In this document: in pieces, positions 12,453 through 25,500 of the stretch
How the letters are laid out: each line of letters starts with the position of its first letter
How positions within the stretch are numbered: the first letter of the stretch is position 1
Assembly: GCA_963556145.1 (NCBI GenBank)
Contig: OY744467.1
Location: 62,001-126,000 of the forward strand
DNA: 64,000 nt
Source of the DNA: Hygrocybe punicea
Lineage: Eukaryota; Basidiomycota; Agaricomycetes; Agaricales; Hygrophoraceae
Direction: 5' to 3'
The notes under the pieces: model-generated
What the model saw: only the letters and a program-made list of their open reading frames with translations
The model's database searches: none
Told to the model about the DNA's origin: nothing
Translations under genes and position numbers: made by a program

Positions 12453-12800
12453 TGGAATTGGCAAACAAGGTGCTTCGGGGGGTATTCAGTGGAGTAAGCA
12501 CAACCAGTTTACTATGGAAGAATAAATATACTTACATTTGAAGTAGCTCATGACGGAATTGACAAGCCACCTGACAAAACAGTTACGGTTTTGTTTCTCG
12601 CCTGGTGAGTTTCCAACGGTGCAAGAGATCCAGCAACTGCAAGAGGAAGCAATGTCTGCTGAGAATAAAGTGAATTCGGAGGCACTGCGCAAGTTGCGGG
12701 AAATTGGGATAGAAGCTTTGAAGCACTTGGAAGAGGAGCTGGCACTCCTAACGGATTCGATCATTCGAGGCCTGGATGGGATTTTCATGGATTATATATA
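12453..12800 (+). pseudogene. ParB-like family fragment D (3' exons)
   Basis: An orphan piece of the family represented by copies A, B and C. It is nearly identical to 16672-17005 of copy B and covers the end of the middle exon, an intron and most of the last coding exon. The predicted peptide (EIQQLQEEA, EALRKLREIGIEALKHLEEE) is acidic and helical. It has the sense codon CGA at 12766-12768 where copy B has a TGA stop. The homology ends near 12800. Confidence 0.75.
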
Positions 12801-13119
12801 CTGTATTCTAAATAAGTTTGGGTAGGCTAGTGGCGGACTAGCCATTGATGTAGATTTCTACCCCCAACCAGTGTGTATCCAGATGCCTGCAATGGATTGA
12901 AATGGTATGGACTATGGTGCATTGGTTGAGGATGCCTTGTTGGCGTGCTTGTGGGTCTATTGAATTGTATGCGCCGCAGACTGAGCAGGGTCGTTGCGCG
13001 TGATAACGTGAGAGGAGATAGTCATGACTTAGCAGATCTGTCATTTATGTATTGAATCACATGATGCTAAAGTAGTAGTGAAATGGATACATGAAGAGTC
13101 AACTATGTAATCGTAGATG

Positions 13120-13330
13120 GAGCACACGTGCACTGCACAATAAACACACTTGGTCTGCGCAATGAGTATACTTGGTCCATGAAGTGAGCATACTCGATCC
13201 GCGCACTAGAGATACTCAATCTGGGGACCAGATATGCCCGATGCGCGGATCGAGTGTGCTCGATCCATGCACCACATATGCCCGATGCGCACATTGAGTA
13301 TGCTCGCTCCACGGACACAACACACTCGGG
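13120..13330. repeat. Degenerate minisatellite
   Basis: Imperfectly repeated blocks of about 20-40 bp with the recurring words ATATGCCCGATGCGC, GAGTATACT and CTCGATCCAT. Units vary too much for a clean period. It lies upstream of ParB-like copy A. Confidence 0.5.
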
Positions 13331-13526
13331 TCAATGCAACCGATGACACAAAGACAGATCCAGCATTACAATAACCATGACACGAGGCCTACACGTGTCT
13401 GGCACACTGCTCCGAATCCAGCTCCGACGTGTGAACTATCAAGTCAGGGCATAAGCCACAAACCTTCCCACTCACAATGCACACCTGATGTTTACATGAG
13501 AAAACACACCGATCGAGGACGAGAGG

Positions 13527-14797
13527 ATGTCTGCAGAGGAGGGGTCTGTGGAGGAGGGTGCATCGGTGAGTGAACCCAACCTCGTAGCAGAGGTAGATGA
13601 TGACGGTCAGGAAAAGCCAGCCACAGAAGTGACCTATATGCCTGCGCAACGCGCGTCGTACACTCAAACGATCCTGGGCGCGACTTTGGGATTCGCGAAG
13701 GTTGACATCGTCCAAGTCCACAAGAATTTCAAGTTCGGGATGTGGAACACTCCAGAGCTGGAGGAAAAAAAGGTTAAAGAGCTCGTGCAGTTGATGGAGT
13801 TCAAAGGTGTGCAGTGGTTCCATGGCGATGCCCTTCTGCCGTTCGTGGTGCGCATGGCTCATTGATTTGGCATCGATCACGAAGGACTTGACATTGGGAG
13901 CGAAGCTGCCGACGCTCACGTTCACGCCGGAAGGGTTGGAGCACTTGCATAAGTGGATAATGGCGTCCAGCCAACATCGCGTTCGTGTGGTGCTGGAATT
14001 CCATGCGGTGAAGGATAAACGCATGCAAACGATCCACAAGGCATTGAAGCGGGTCAACAAACGTTCAAAGGAGGGCTACGAGAAAGTGATCGACCTGTGG
14101 ATGGAATTGAGGATCGTGGAGAGCAAGATGCGCTCAGTGCAACACTGGGGCGTTCAGGTGATCAATGAAGGTTAGTTCCTCCCGATATCGTTAGTGGATA
14201 TATTGATTTAGCCACGCAATGTATCTATTTCCACCAGCACTGTTATTAGCGGATGGAGTGGGCACGGCATTTTACCTGTCGTGCAACATAACCTTGTACC
14301 ATTATAAAGAAACCCAAGAGAAGTTGGTTATACTGGTGCAACATATGATGGCTGTGGATGAGATGAAACGGAGTGCAATATGCACAGATGCCACGAGGTC
14401 GGACAGCAAGGTGGGTGCCTTGTTACAGGGAGCCGACAGTTTGGGTGCCATGATTACGCTGTCCCGTTTTGGGGGACACTTCACAAACTCGAAACTTTTC
14501 TCGGTTGGCTGGATGAAAACGGTGATGCACAATGTGCATGGGGGGGTGAGTGTCATCTATTTTGTTTGCAAATCGTTGAACGGGATGGTGTGTGTGCTGA
14601 CAGAGGACGAGCAGATCCTGGGTGAGGTGATTGAATCCACAGGCGCGACGCTGCGGTTCCTTTTCCAAGGGCCGGGGCTTGCGATCATGTCCAAGGAGTG
14701 GTCACAAATCGTCGGGAAGCTTGGAGCAGATGACCCGGCACGGCTGGATGAGGAGGAGTTGGAGGTTCACGTGAGACGAGTGTGGAAGCAATTGTAG
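13527..14797 (+). pseudogene. ParB-like family gene, copy A
   Basis: Copy A aligns with copies B and C over its length: a G[FY]A[KQR][VM][ND]I start, a KFGM[WY]N block, a GVQWF/GIQRF block, then LPTLTF and a helical segment with HYKETQEKL (HVYKETEEEKL in copy C). Two coding blocks are joined by a probable 79-bp intron at 14171-14249. A one-base indel near 13848 breaks the frame, shifting from the block ending GDALLPFVV to the block starting LIDLASITKD. The GGRHRRYAL motif of copy C is replaced by ASSQHRVRV, so the motif taken as ParB-like is not kept here. Function is unknown. ATG 13527 is the first in the good frame. Confidence 0.6.
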
Positions 14798-15180
14798 GTA
14801 TAAATATGTAACTCTGGCCATGCTACATCTAGAGTCACTCTAGAAATCCTCTTCCAACAGCGGCATCTGCATGACGCATGTTGGCACATATGCAATGCCA
14901 TACATGTCTTATCTAAGTTCAGCATAGTGAAGCCCATCTAAGTTGGCTAGTAACTTTGTGACATAGCATTAAATATCTATTTATTATTAATTATTAATTA
15001 TCAATTAATTTTTATGCAGTGATGACTGTGAACTTTTCTTCAGGCCACCTTCCTTACAACATCAGTATGCCAAGTTCAGGAAGACAGACAACAAGTCTTT
15101 CCTTAACTAGACTACACAGACAAAGCCCTTGGACCGAGAACATACAAAGATCATATAATAATACCTTCGGAGTGCCTGAG

Positions 15181-15275
15181 GATAGATGATCTGCTATGTT
15201 CGGGAAGTCAGACAACCAGTTTTATAAGACTTTACACATAGACAAACTGGGACCGAACATAACAGATCATTTATC
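15181..15275. repeat. Foldback repeat, 23-bp arms
   Basis: Arms 15181-15203 and 15253-15275 are inverted with 21 of 23 matches. They carry the recurrent word GATCTGYTATGTTCGG, seen in several inverted pairs between 14.9 and 17.5 kb. Confidence 0.75.
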
Positions 15276-15340
15276 TTCACATTACAAATGATGACCAATG
15301 CTGATGGTTTGAAGATAGATCATTCATGATTAGTGGACCA

Positions 15341-15460
15341 AAGATAAATGATCTGTTATGTTCGGATGCAGTTTGTCTAAGATTTACCGATCATCCGGGG
15401 CTCAAAATGATCGGTACATGTTAGACAAACTGCATCCGAACATAGCATATCATCTATCTT
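15341..15460. repeat. Foldback repeat, 54-bp arms
   Basis: Arms 15341-15394 and 15407-15460 are near-perfect inverted copies with a 12-nt loop. They carry the same GATCTGTTATGTTCGG word as the neighbouring foldbacks. A further half-copy follows at about 15555-15580. The sequence between copy A and copy B (14820-15800) holds these repeats and no supported gene. Confidence 0.85.
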
Positions 15461-15800
15461 CGGGCACTCCAAAGGTATATATGATCTTTGTTATGTTTGG
15501 TCCAATGTCTAGTCTAAGTCAAATAAAGATAGACTCTCATGGTCTGCCTTCCCGAACTTAGCAGATCGTCTATCTTCGGGCGGCCTGTTTCCAAACAGGG
15601 TAAGCCATGAGGCTCTAAGTAAGGCCATGAGGCCCAACATGAGGCATGTAAACGAACTCTGAGATGGCACCAAAAAACAAACTCAAACCTTGAATTTTCT
15701 CCCAAACCACCACCACGAAACTCCTGTTTTTTTGTCTCATCAGCAACATTTTAACACTGTCATGGTGGGCCGCAACTTAAGACTGAACAAAGAAGTGTCT

Positions 15801-17569
15801 GACTGACCAAAACAGGCCAACCAAATCTCTGCTGCCGAAACCCTCAGTGCTGCGGCGCTGCACGCTGAACAATTGCAACGAGGGTGTTTGCTTGGATATG
15901 CGAGGATGAACATCATCAAATCGGACATCATGTTGAGAGTTGGAGAATACAATTTCAGACCACTCAGTGTGGAGGAGGGTGGGAAGCTGATGCAGTCGAT
16001 GCTGGAGAACGGAATCCAGCGTTACATGGAAAAAAACACGCTTCCGATCATTGTGAACACCAAATGGGTCAAGCTGGGGACATATACGGACGACCCGAAC
16101 TTGGGTGCCGAGTTGCCAGTTTTGGAGTGGACAGTACGTGGGCTGAAGCAACCATTTGTGATAGTGCCTGGTGGACGACATTGGCAGTACGCGTTGGAAC
16201 AGCTCAAGAAATTGCTGGCAAAATGGAAGAAAGCACAGAAGAGAGGGGAGGATGAAAGCTCGCCAGCATTTTTGGAGTTAGAGGCGGCATCACAATGGAT
16301 GGTGGTGTTATACCGTGATCGTGGGTTGTCTTGGTTTTGTGCCATTCTTACTTATTATTGACATATGTATTCTATTGGAAGGTGCTGTCAAAAAAGCAGG
16401 AACGATTGTTATGAACCTGTTATAAAAAAATGAAACGCTACACGTATATCGGGAAACCTCGGAAGAAAAGCTAGTGAAGACGTTTCTGAGTCTCATTGAA
16501 TCGAAGTGAAGGGGACAGGCAGAGTATGAGCATGCCGTTGAAGGACTGATTCAGTCCGCAAAAAACAGCAGTCCATACATGGCCATTTATAGTTGCGGCC
16601 ATATCTTGGAGTTTTATATGACGCTGATTCAGTTGGGTAAACCATTCTACACAATGCCATGCATCAAACTGGAATGGGCAAACAAGGTGCTTCAGGGGGT
16701 ATTCGGTGGAGTAAGCACAACCAGTTTACTATGGAAGAATAAATATACTTACATTTGAAGTAGCTCATGATGGAATTGACAAGCCACCTGACAAAACAGT
16801 TATGGTTTTGTTTCTCGCCTGGTGAGTTTCCAACGGTGCAAGAGATCCAGCGACTGCAAGAGGAAGCAATGTCTGGTGAGAATAAAGTGAATTCAGAGGC
16901 ACTGCGCAAGTTGTGGGAAATTGGGATAGAAGCTTTGAAGCACTTGGAAGAGGAGCCGGCACTCCTAACAGATTGGATCATTTGAGGCCTGGACAGGATT
17001 TTCACAGATTGCATGACACTGGAATGGGAAAGTTTTGGGATGACCGACTTATCATTTGAGGCGATATTTGTGGATTACATGGCAAAGGTGTCATCATTTA
17101 TTCGAATAGAATTGTCAAAGATGGAGTTGGACGAGGAGGAGATGAAGATCAAGGACAACATGATGGCGAAGATCTAGTACTTGATGGAGGGGTCATCGTG
17201 CTTGTTCATTGGACTATGGCCATTCCTCATGCTGTCAATGATACCATTCTTGACAGATTGGTTTGAATTCAGCCGGCACACCATCACCGAGGTAAGTATA
17301 AATTCTGTGTGAAGATAGGAGACGGTCTATGTTTGGGCAAAGGAGGTTTGGTTTTATTTATATTTTGTACTAACCATCAAGTCTCTGGTTACTGAACATA
17401 GCAGGCCTGCTATGTTCGGTCACCAGACACGAATCATTAGGTTGTCCGAACATAGCTGATCTCCTATGTTCACAGTAAGGCGAACACAAGAGCTAATGCT
17501 AATAATTTTCATGTTAACAGATGTCTACTTGGGTGGAACCAATGGCACCATACAAATGAACGATGACGC
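15801..17569 (+). pseudogene. ParB-like family gene, copy B
   Basis: Copy B has the full architecture: CLLGYARMNI, GEYNFRPLSV, GIQRYMEKNTLPIIV, then VIVPGGRHWQYAL. This order (an alternative-partner box, PxxV, then GGRHxxYA) resembles the ParB/sulfiredoxin-type nuclease fold, in which the last box binds nucleotide or phosphate. Later exons are KNETLHVYRETSEEKL and an acidic helical C-terminus ending near 17292; a further exon at 17521 is cut by TRIM-1 at 17570. In-frame stops include TGA at 16507-16509 and 16983-16985, a TAA near 16425 and a TAG near 17176. At 16983 fragment D has CGA. Introns are in the same places as in copy C. The gene is dead; its function is unknown. Confidence 0.65.
17381..17430. 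repeat. 50-bp near-perfect palindrome
   Basis: Arms 17381-17405 and 17406-17430 match at 22 of 25 positions and meet at GCAGGCCTGC. They contain the GCTATGTTCGG word of the foldbacks at 15.2-15.5 kb. The palindrome lies in what would be an intron of copy B. Confidence 0.8.
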
Positions 17570-17726
17570 TGTAGTAGATGTGCCTGGGCTGTCATGTGAC
17601 CCAGCTCCCACGGTTGGTCCTAGCTAGTAGGGTTCCAGATGTAGTAGTTAGTCTCATCCTTCGATATCGACACAGTTCCACTTGATCCTGCGTGAGCACC
17701 CAGAGAGGTCCCTGGGGACCTCTCCA
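17570..17726 (+). repeat. TRIM-1 5' LTR
   Basis: 157-bp terminal repeat. Compared with the 3' copy, four of the five differing bases lie in CpG-derived dinucleotides, including a TG/CA pair where TRIM-2 has CG. Confidence 0.85.
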
Positions 17727-19156
17727 TCGTGGTGATGAGAGTGTTTTCGACTCACGGATGTCTTCTCTTTGCTTTTTCCACTCTTTCGGTCTTTTTTTTG
17801 CTGGTTTTTCTCGCAAGACGACTTATTTCGGCCTCACCACCCACTGCTGCACAACCGCGCATTTTCCCTTCACTCATGGCCGTACAACACTCGAGTTACC
17901 CCACGGCGCTCATGTTCAGCCCAATAGGACCCCGTGTCGCTCCCTGTTGACCCAAAAACACGCCCGCAACCCTTCTCAGCACCCAAGCGGCAGGCCACGT
18001 CATCACTTTCGACCCCCCGTTTTTTTCATTCTTTTTTGTCTTATCTCACGATTCCCAGCCCCAGGCAGGCCCATCCAACCCCACAGATCCCCGTTCGACG
18101 TACCAGAGCTCCGCGCTCGCCTACGCCGCCCCAAATCTGCGGCCGCCGGCCTTTTGGTTACCCCACGGATCTGCCACGTCACCACTGTCAGACCCCCCGT
18201 TTTTTCGTGTACCCCAGCCCAAACCCACATTCATTCGACCCCCCGTGCCCACGTTCCACCTACTGGAACCCCCCGCTGCGCTTCGTCGCCTCAAACGAAG
18301 CCGCCCCGCCATGTTTGGACGTCCCAGCACATTGCGCCACGTCATCACATTGCGACCCCGCATTCTCATTATTCCCGGTACCGTACAGCTACACCGGACC
18401 CCCGCAGCCTTGCTCCATGTGCTAGAGCCCCACGCCGCCTCTCGTTACCTCAAACGAGCCCCCGCCACTGTTTTTTTAGGCTCCCCAGCTACATATCGCG
18501 TCGTTGCCACGCGCACCCGCTCCCCAGCATAAACGGCCCACTTTCCAGTGTAAACGGCCATGCACCCGCTCGCGTAGCTCGCCGCACCCGCGCCTGATGC
18601 GATGGAGCACCCCGCTCACCCGGCCCACCGCTTTTGAGGCCCCACCGCCCTTTGCCCCACCGCTGATTCGTGGCCCCCGCGTTTTGCACCCCGGCCCTTG
18701 CAGCTTCGCGAGGCCCCCCGCAGCCTCGCGACCACTTCCCAGAGCTCACGCGAAGAGATCTCTCGACGCCGGCGCCTGCTCTAGCGCCCAGTATATATTC
18801 TCTCGTTTCCCTTAGTTCCTTTTTTTCAGCTTCTCACTGCTCTCCCTCGACCCAGTTTTGCTTCATCCCACCCGACCACTGCCTATACACTGCCCACGAC
18901 ACCATTCTGCACCTATTTACCTTTGCACGACCACCCAGCCCGTTCATGGACTATGAGAACCCACACCCTGCACCGCGATTGATTTTGGAGGACAATATTG
19001 TCCCGCTTCACGATATAAGGCCCCGACTGTGACTTGGGGCGTTCTGAGGGACTGGGAGTTGTGATTTGGAGATTGTTTTTGGTCAGTTCAGTTGGTTTTT
19101 GTTTTCTGTTGCTAGCTGTTGGCGACGAGGGCGTCGCCATGAGGAGGAGGGGCACT

Positions 19157-19313
19157 TGTAGTAGATGTGCCTGGGCTGTCACATGACCCAGCTCCCACGG
19201 TTGGTCCTAGCTAGTAGGGTTCCAGATGTAGTAGTTAGTCTCATCCTTCGATATCGACACAGTTCCACTCGATCCTGCGTGAGCACCCGGAGAGGTCCCT
19301 TGGGACCTCTCCA
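19157..19313 (+). repeat. TRIM-1 3' LTR
   Basis: Partner of 17570-17726. Preceded by GGCACT, as is the 3' LTR of TRIM-2, and followed by the ACGC target duplication. Confidence 0.85.
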
Positions 19314-19576
19314 ACGCACAGCCATGACATGGATGACCATTCAGCAGCCATGATCATGAACATCATGGATGGGGGTATATTGGCAAAAGATCAAGAGGGT
19401 GAGATGCGAATTATTGTGAGTCGGCAACAATATATGATGTAGGATAAGGATAACAACACTAATTGATCATTCAACAAGCTAACACCTCTCCACCCTGCCC
19501 TAGGGGGGGTGTAGGACAAAGGTTCACCCCAGCTATCGTCACCCCATGCAATTTGGAGCATGTCATGTACTGATCA

Positions 19577-20040
19577 AATCGCATGGGGTGTGTTGGTGGT
19601 GGGTTGCTTCCCCGTCCCCCAGAGGGGGTACCTTTGTAAGTGGGCAGTTTGGGGGGGGGAGACCAAGTGTTTTAAATTGTTCCCCCAAGCTATCCAGAGA
19701 TGCTTTTGCATCTTCAGACCAAATCACATGGGGTTTGCTTGCAGGGGGTGGACAATTGACAAATTGTATGAGGTATCTTTGTAAGGGGGCATTTTGGGTG
19801 GGGAGACCAAGTGTCTTAGATTGTTCCCCCAAGCTTTCCAGAGATGCTTTGGCATCTTAAGACCAAATCACACAGGGTTTGTTGGCAGGGGGTGAAGAAT
19901 TGACAAATCGCACAGGGTATCTTTCTAAGTGGGCATTTTGGGGGAGGAGACCAAGTGTCTTAGATTGTTCCTGCAAGTTTTCTGGAGAATCTGACTAAAT
20001 CACCCAGAGTTTGCTAACAGGTCAACAACTGACAAATTGC
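19577..20040. repeat. Tandem repeat, about 143-bp unit, three copies
   Basis: Three successive units start near 19577, 19721 and 19864 with the shared words AAATCRCAYRGGG, GGGAGACCAAGTGT and AGATTGTTCCYSCAAG. The third unit is shorter and more divergent. They are not obviously coding. Confidence 0.75.
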
Positions 20041-21003
20041 ATAGGGCAACTACGTTGCCCCCATCATCACAAATCATACCCATATAGTAAATTAATTCTT
20101 TGCAGAAACATCTTAAACTTCTGTTACTGAAACACTGAAACAAATTAGAATTCCTCAGTTCAGTAAAAAAGTTAGAGGACTTTCTACCATCATTCTCAGA
20201 GCTTCAAAAACTTGAATAAATACTTAGGGCTACTACTTAGCCATTCAAATTAGAACTACCCACACTGATTATCTTAATATGTAAACATCAGTCATGTAGA
20301 AGGCCAGAATAAAATCTTAGCATTGTCTGCATTGGGATATGTGGCTGTGTTGTCATGTGACCTGTTTGTGTGGCTACATCTGTTATTCATTATTTGGTCT
20401 CAGCCACAATTACATCTTAACCTTCAATCACCATCATCTCAGTTAAACTTTTCTTAGATATACAAACTCTCCACACTTGCATCACAAGGTGAACTTGTGC
20501 TCCATTTGCCACCAATCTCTTTCAGCACATAAAAATGCATTGCCAAGTCATATCCTCCAAAAACACCGAATTAATAATCCTTGCGAAATTAATGGTGCTC
20601 TATTCCCAACATTTAAGTCAGCTTGAATCATACTTACCGGTGTTTCTTAGGAGTTACTTGGACAGGTCATTGGGAGAGTCCCGTTCATCCTATACAGTGT
20701 CCCATTGCCATCTGCTCATGGTTGGGTCATGACTATCGTAAATTCACAATTCATTTCAACGACCAACATTCCACTTTGTCGCCATCACCTTGGAATAGTT
20801 GCTTGTCAACACCAACTGCTCCTTCCAATGAATCAGGTGCAAGTTCCTCTGCCCCTAAGGACGACGTTGTCAAGCATTATCATCATACAATCTTGTGTCA
20901 CCATCCTTATTCCAAGCCAACTTCAAATGCCAGGAATATAACTGAACACCAATCTGAAATGGAGATCAACTCAACTGGTAGGCATTCTTCTGAGCATGAC
21001 AAT
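20041..21003. other. Intergenic, no supported gene
   Basis: AT-rich sequence up to the TA target of the DD34E transposon. Short open frames at 20535-21057 show no motif or codon bias that I would trust. Confidence 0.55.
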
Positions 21004-21005
21004 TA

Positions 21006-21181
21006 TTGCCATTTGCAGACATGTTTACGTGACGTGGATTTCATCTATATTTGGTAATTTCTGACGTGTCAACTTAGGACCACTCTTTCTCCTCGAATAC
21101 TGCTTGTATTGGCTTCGTTGTATACGCAATCTCATCCTTTTTGTAAGCCGCAGGTGCCCCCATTGTTTTTGGAGTGAGAAA
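21006..21181 (+). repeat. Left terminal inverted repeat
   Basis: Pairs base for base with 26257-26082. About ten mismatches are visible; six of them are CG versus TG or CA. Confidence 0.9.
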
Positions 21182-21235
21182 CTCACCTTTTCTGCAGTTT
21201 TTGTTTTGTGTACTTCTACCAACGTCAATGCTGCA

Positions 21236-22424
21236 ATGCGGGGCCATTTCATCTCAGAGGACCTTTGCTGGGCCATCATCAACATGGCAAAACGTCTCAG
21301 TGTTGACTCCATTTGTACTCTCCTTGGAAATTTGATCAGCAGGCGTTCAATTGAAGGAATCTTGGCTCAGTACCGCAAGACAGCGTTAGTAGCCACCCAG
21401 GCCAAATCCAGGGCATTGTGCGGCAGGCGAGTACTCACAAATAATGGCATCTTTGTATATGTTCATCCTATCCACATGTATATTGGAGAAACTGATGCTT
21501 TCTGGTCCAAGTTCCTGCAAGGCCAAGTCCGACGCCAACTAGACATTTACCTCGACGAACTCAAGCATTTATTAGCCGAACGCAGTGACGTTGAGGTCCA
21601 TGAGTCTACAATATGGAGAGCACTGAGGCGCAGCGGATTTACAATGAAAAATGCATGTGAAGTCAATCGTGAACTATGTACTTTCTAACCACTTCTTTCA
21701 GCTCACACGCAAAGCCCTTGAACGCAGTGAAACACGTCGTGTCAACTATCGGTATCGCTATGGAGCCTCTTACATCCCAGAAGCAACAGTTTTCGTTGAC
21801 GAAAGCTCATTTGATCGCCGCACCTCTATTCGAGGCAAAGCCTGGGCTCTGCGTGGCAAAAGAGCTGTCTGTCAGTGTTTTTTTGTCCGTGGTAAACAGT
21901 ATGTACATCTTTTTCATATGTCGTCTCAATTCTCACATAATTGACAGGTATTCTCTACTTCCAGCAATCTCCATGAAAGGCATCTTTTATGCACGTGTTG
22001 GAGAAGGATCCTTCACTGGTGCGCTTTTTTATGAGTTCATTCAAGGTCTCTTGGATCGAATGGATCAATGCATGCCGACGGGTTCAGTAATTGTGATGGA
22101 CAACGCTCGTATTCACAGACATCCGGTGATCACTGATCTCATCACACGACGGTGAGTACACTGCTCTAGATGTAAGTAATTACTGACAATGTACACAGTG
22201 GTTATTGTATTATGTATCTCCCACCATACTCTCCAGACTACAACCCGATAGAGTTGGCTTTTTCGGCCATCAAATCCTTTGTTCGCTGCGATGGGACTCT
22301 TGGGCATGAGGATGTGGATCAGAACATTGATGACACATATGTATACGAGCATCTTCTGGAAGCAGCTTTTTCTGTCTCGGCTGAGGATGCGACAGGTTTT
22401 TTTCATCATTGTGGATATGTTTGA
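21236..22424 (+). CDS. DDE_3-type (Tc1/mariner, DD34E) transposase
   Basis: Four exons joined by introns at about 21662-21701, 21899-21947, 22152-22198 give 350 codons with no stop. The N-terminal helix-turn-helix region includes SEDLCWAIINMAKRLSVD and RSIEGILAQYRKT. The catalytic triad is D in VFVDESSFD, D in VIVMDNARIH and E in YNPIELAFSAIK, with 34 residues between the second D and the E. It would cut and paste the element at TA sites. The last two introns have strong donors (GTATGT, GTGAGT); the first donor (GTCAAT) is my weakest call. ATG 21236 is the first in frame after the inverted repeat. The gene looks functional. Confidence 0.82.
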
Positions 22425-22588
22425 TGCGAAGTTCTTGAAATATGTCACTCATTTACAAATCCTCGCTCAGTTTTGGAACCGAAAGAGATTTATTCAACTG
22501 CAATGAAAGGTATATTTCGACAAAATGAGTCGAGTTGTAGAGATATCAGTGAAGGTACGATTGAATATGTAGACGAAGTGAAATAAAG

Positions 22589-25500
22589 CTACTGAGCGCG
22601 CATCTGCCTTGCCTTGGCCAATAAATCATCCCTGTCCTCTTCCGCGAACCTGAGAAGACGGTTTGCAGTACCCCAGTTCACCTGCGCCAACTCCTGGAGC
22701 TTCTCTGCAGTGTGAATGGCAAGAAGGTCATCCAGCCAATAATCCCATTGGCACGCAGTGTATCTGTATATTGGGCATAGTTTAGATTATCCTGACCACG
22801 GTCCTCGTGCTCATCAATAGATGTAAGCCAAAGAGCGATGGTTGGGTACTTGATTAGATGTGGTGGGGTGTCTGACCGAGGAATGGAGGGGGTATCACCA
22901 CGTTCCGATGTATTGGATCCAGTATTGCCCGAAGTAGCCGGCACCATCATTTGAGGCCATCCTGATGGTGGATAAGGGTACGGAGGCTGCCATGGAGGCA
23001 TATACATATTGTTCGCTGGGGGCCATTGTGCGTTACTGACTTTTTTGATTGCGAGCTGATTCCCGTGCTTTTCTGCGAGATTCAACTTGTCGGGGGGGTG
23101 CGTTATAGTTGCGTGACACTTCCTCTTTATTGTATAATGAATAGGGTATGAATAAATGAATAAAAAACTAACGAACCAGTAACATGGCCCAGATACTCAG
23201 ATCCGCAAACATATACTGATAATGTGTCCCATCGTTGTAGATATAGCAGGGCTTCCCTTTATGCTCAGCACAGGCGTGGTGCTTCTCGATCTGTTGCATA
23301 AGCTTGTGCTCTTGATCATTGTCGTCCTCAGGTGGCAGCGCTGGCTGGGCCTCCTTTGCTTTTGCTTTTGCCTGCGACACAAACTGTTCAGTGATTGCCT
23401 AATTCATAAGAAATATGCATACCTTGGATTGAACTGGCTCCGCACCACTGGAAGTATCAATAATTCGGATAGAGAAGGGTTTCACCTCCCCTTTGCCATT
23501 TTTCTTTGCTCGGCAATTTCCAATATAATCCTCAATGTCCTCCATCATTGCTTCATAAGTGTTACATTTCCAACTCCGCTTCCAACCCCGATGCCCATTT
23601 TGATACCTACCATGACGATTCTGCACTCACACCTTCCTTTTTTATTTCATTTTGTCCTTTGTCTTCTTTTTGACGTCATTGTTCCTTATTCGGACATCCT
23701 TGTATTTTCTTGTTCTTGTTCTCTTTTTGTCCCTTCTTCTAGAACAATCCAGACCGACCATGGACATATCCCACGTGACCTCGTTGTACCCGAATAGTCT
23801 CCTTGCCAACGGATGTCACCGACATTGTCTTTTCCCTTTGATATCTTGTTTACGCTATCCCACGACAAACCGATCACAATGGCTGTACTCCCGAAACAGC
23901 TCATTACCGTAATTATCATTGGCAGCATCGCCATCACTTTCCTGATCGGTTTCTACATTGTTATGATCTATCTTTGGCATCGGCACCAAAACCCTTCCGC
24001 CATCGATACTTCCGACTTCCACCTCAACAATATATCAACACGTAATTGACAATTGCCATTCTTGGATATATGGTTTCCACTTTCGTATTCCGTGCCTACC
24101 ATTATCCTCCCTGACGATCCGACGACATTCCTCACCTGCTTGAGCACTCTGAACAATCCTCGATCACACGACAATTCACTGTTCCCTCCAAGCCGACCAT
24201 CGCCGAAGCACATACATCCAAACTTCGACCATAGACCACACGACTTCCCAATACAGTGACCCGACCCCTATCGTTTATTGTTCACACAACACCGCTTCAA
24301 TGCAGTACCCGACGACTTGTTCCCACAGCTTGTCACCTGTGCCATGACTCGACACCTGGACCCACATTCCTTTATCCATTTTTATCCATAACCTTGTTAC
24401 CTCCCACATTCATTTACAACGATACCCTTTCTTGGACGATACCAACATCAGATGGACCTTATTGTTCCACAAACAGGACAAGACACCGCTCCTCGACGCG
24501 TCATCAACACAGACATCGTCATCCGGTACAGCTTATGCTGTTCACATGTCTGATCTCGACTAGCCCACCATCCTTGTTGGTTTTCCTTTCGCACATTCCT
24601 TTGTTTTCTTTCATGCCGACTTTGCCGTTACATCCATACCACCTCAAGACATTCCCTTCACCAATCTCACACTGGACGATACCCCTCTTCGACCCGACCA
24701 TGCAATGCACTTGCCAGACTGCGCACTTGCCCGTTATAGCAAGTACAGACCCCGAATTGGCAATTCCGCTTGTCACATGACCCGATGACAAATCATCCGA
24801 GTCATCCGGACCTCACCTCTCCCTCAATGACACCCGGGCCTCCAGTTGGATCGCGAGAACATCGACATGAGGACGCCTCATGTGCGCCTCATGGTGGACA
24901 CATGGTGTAGTTGGACATGTTGTAGCTTCATGGTTGGATTCTCATTTACCTCCCCTCAAGTTCATTCACTATATCTACTGTCCTTGTTGTTAGTTCAGAC
25001 TTTTTCTTCTTTCTTTTCTTTACATTTAGTCTGGTTCTTGGGGCAGACCCCCTTATCTTGGGTAACCCCCACGGCTCGCAATGACTTTAGACCACGAACC
25101 CCCCCCTTGTAGCAGTGTTACCTAACAATGAAACTGCTGTTCTCCCCTCTGGAAACCGCCCCCCTGTTAAGTTGATTGTTGCTGGAGCCCGCTGCAGAAG
25201 CGATCCGTAACAATAAGAATCTTCATCCTCAATAAGTTTTGGCACTGGTTTTGGGGTCTTCGGTCGATACGATGGGATATAGCCAATTGCCGTGAGTAAG
25301 GTGACACGAGTCATCATTTTGGCCGCAACAGCACCAAGAAAATCAGGGAATGATGTCGTCGACTTCAAGATGAGATCCCGCATCGCATTCTTATAGGGAA
25401 CCTCATATTTGATGTTGAAAGGTTCACGAACCTCAGGTTCTTCCACCGAAATCTCTAGAAAACAACAATGTGAGCAAAACACAAAGAAAAAGCAAGCGAA

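Larger units (their letters stand above)
17570..19313 (+). mobile_element. TRIM-1, small non-autonomous LTR element
   Basis: Direct repeats of 157 bp (17570-17726 and 19157-19313) begin TGTAGTAG and end CTCTCCA. They differ at five positions. The flanks carry the 4-bp duplication ACGC (17566-17569, 19314-19317). Three bases inside the 5' LTR is TGGTGATGAGAGTG, a candidate primer site complementary to a tRNA 3' end. A purine tract (19141-19152) precedes the 3' LTR, and a GGCGACG/CGTCGCC hairpin lies at 19121-19138. The 1.4-kb interior is C-rich with no recognisable domain; its open frames have no ATG-led conserved product. TRIM-2 at 41.6-44.1 kb shares all these signals. The insertion splits ParB-like copy B. 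Confidence 0.85.

Noticed and set aside
17692..18597. 301-codon frame inside TRIM-1
   Set aside because: C-rich low-complexity sequence with no domain, and no match to the TRIM-2 ORF.
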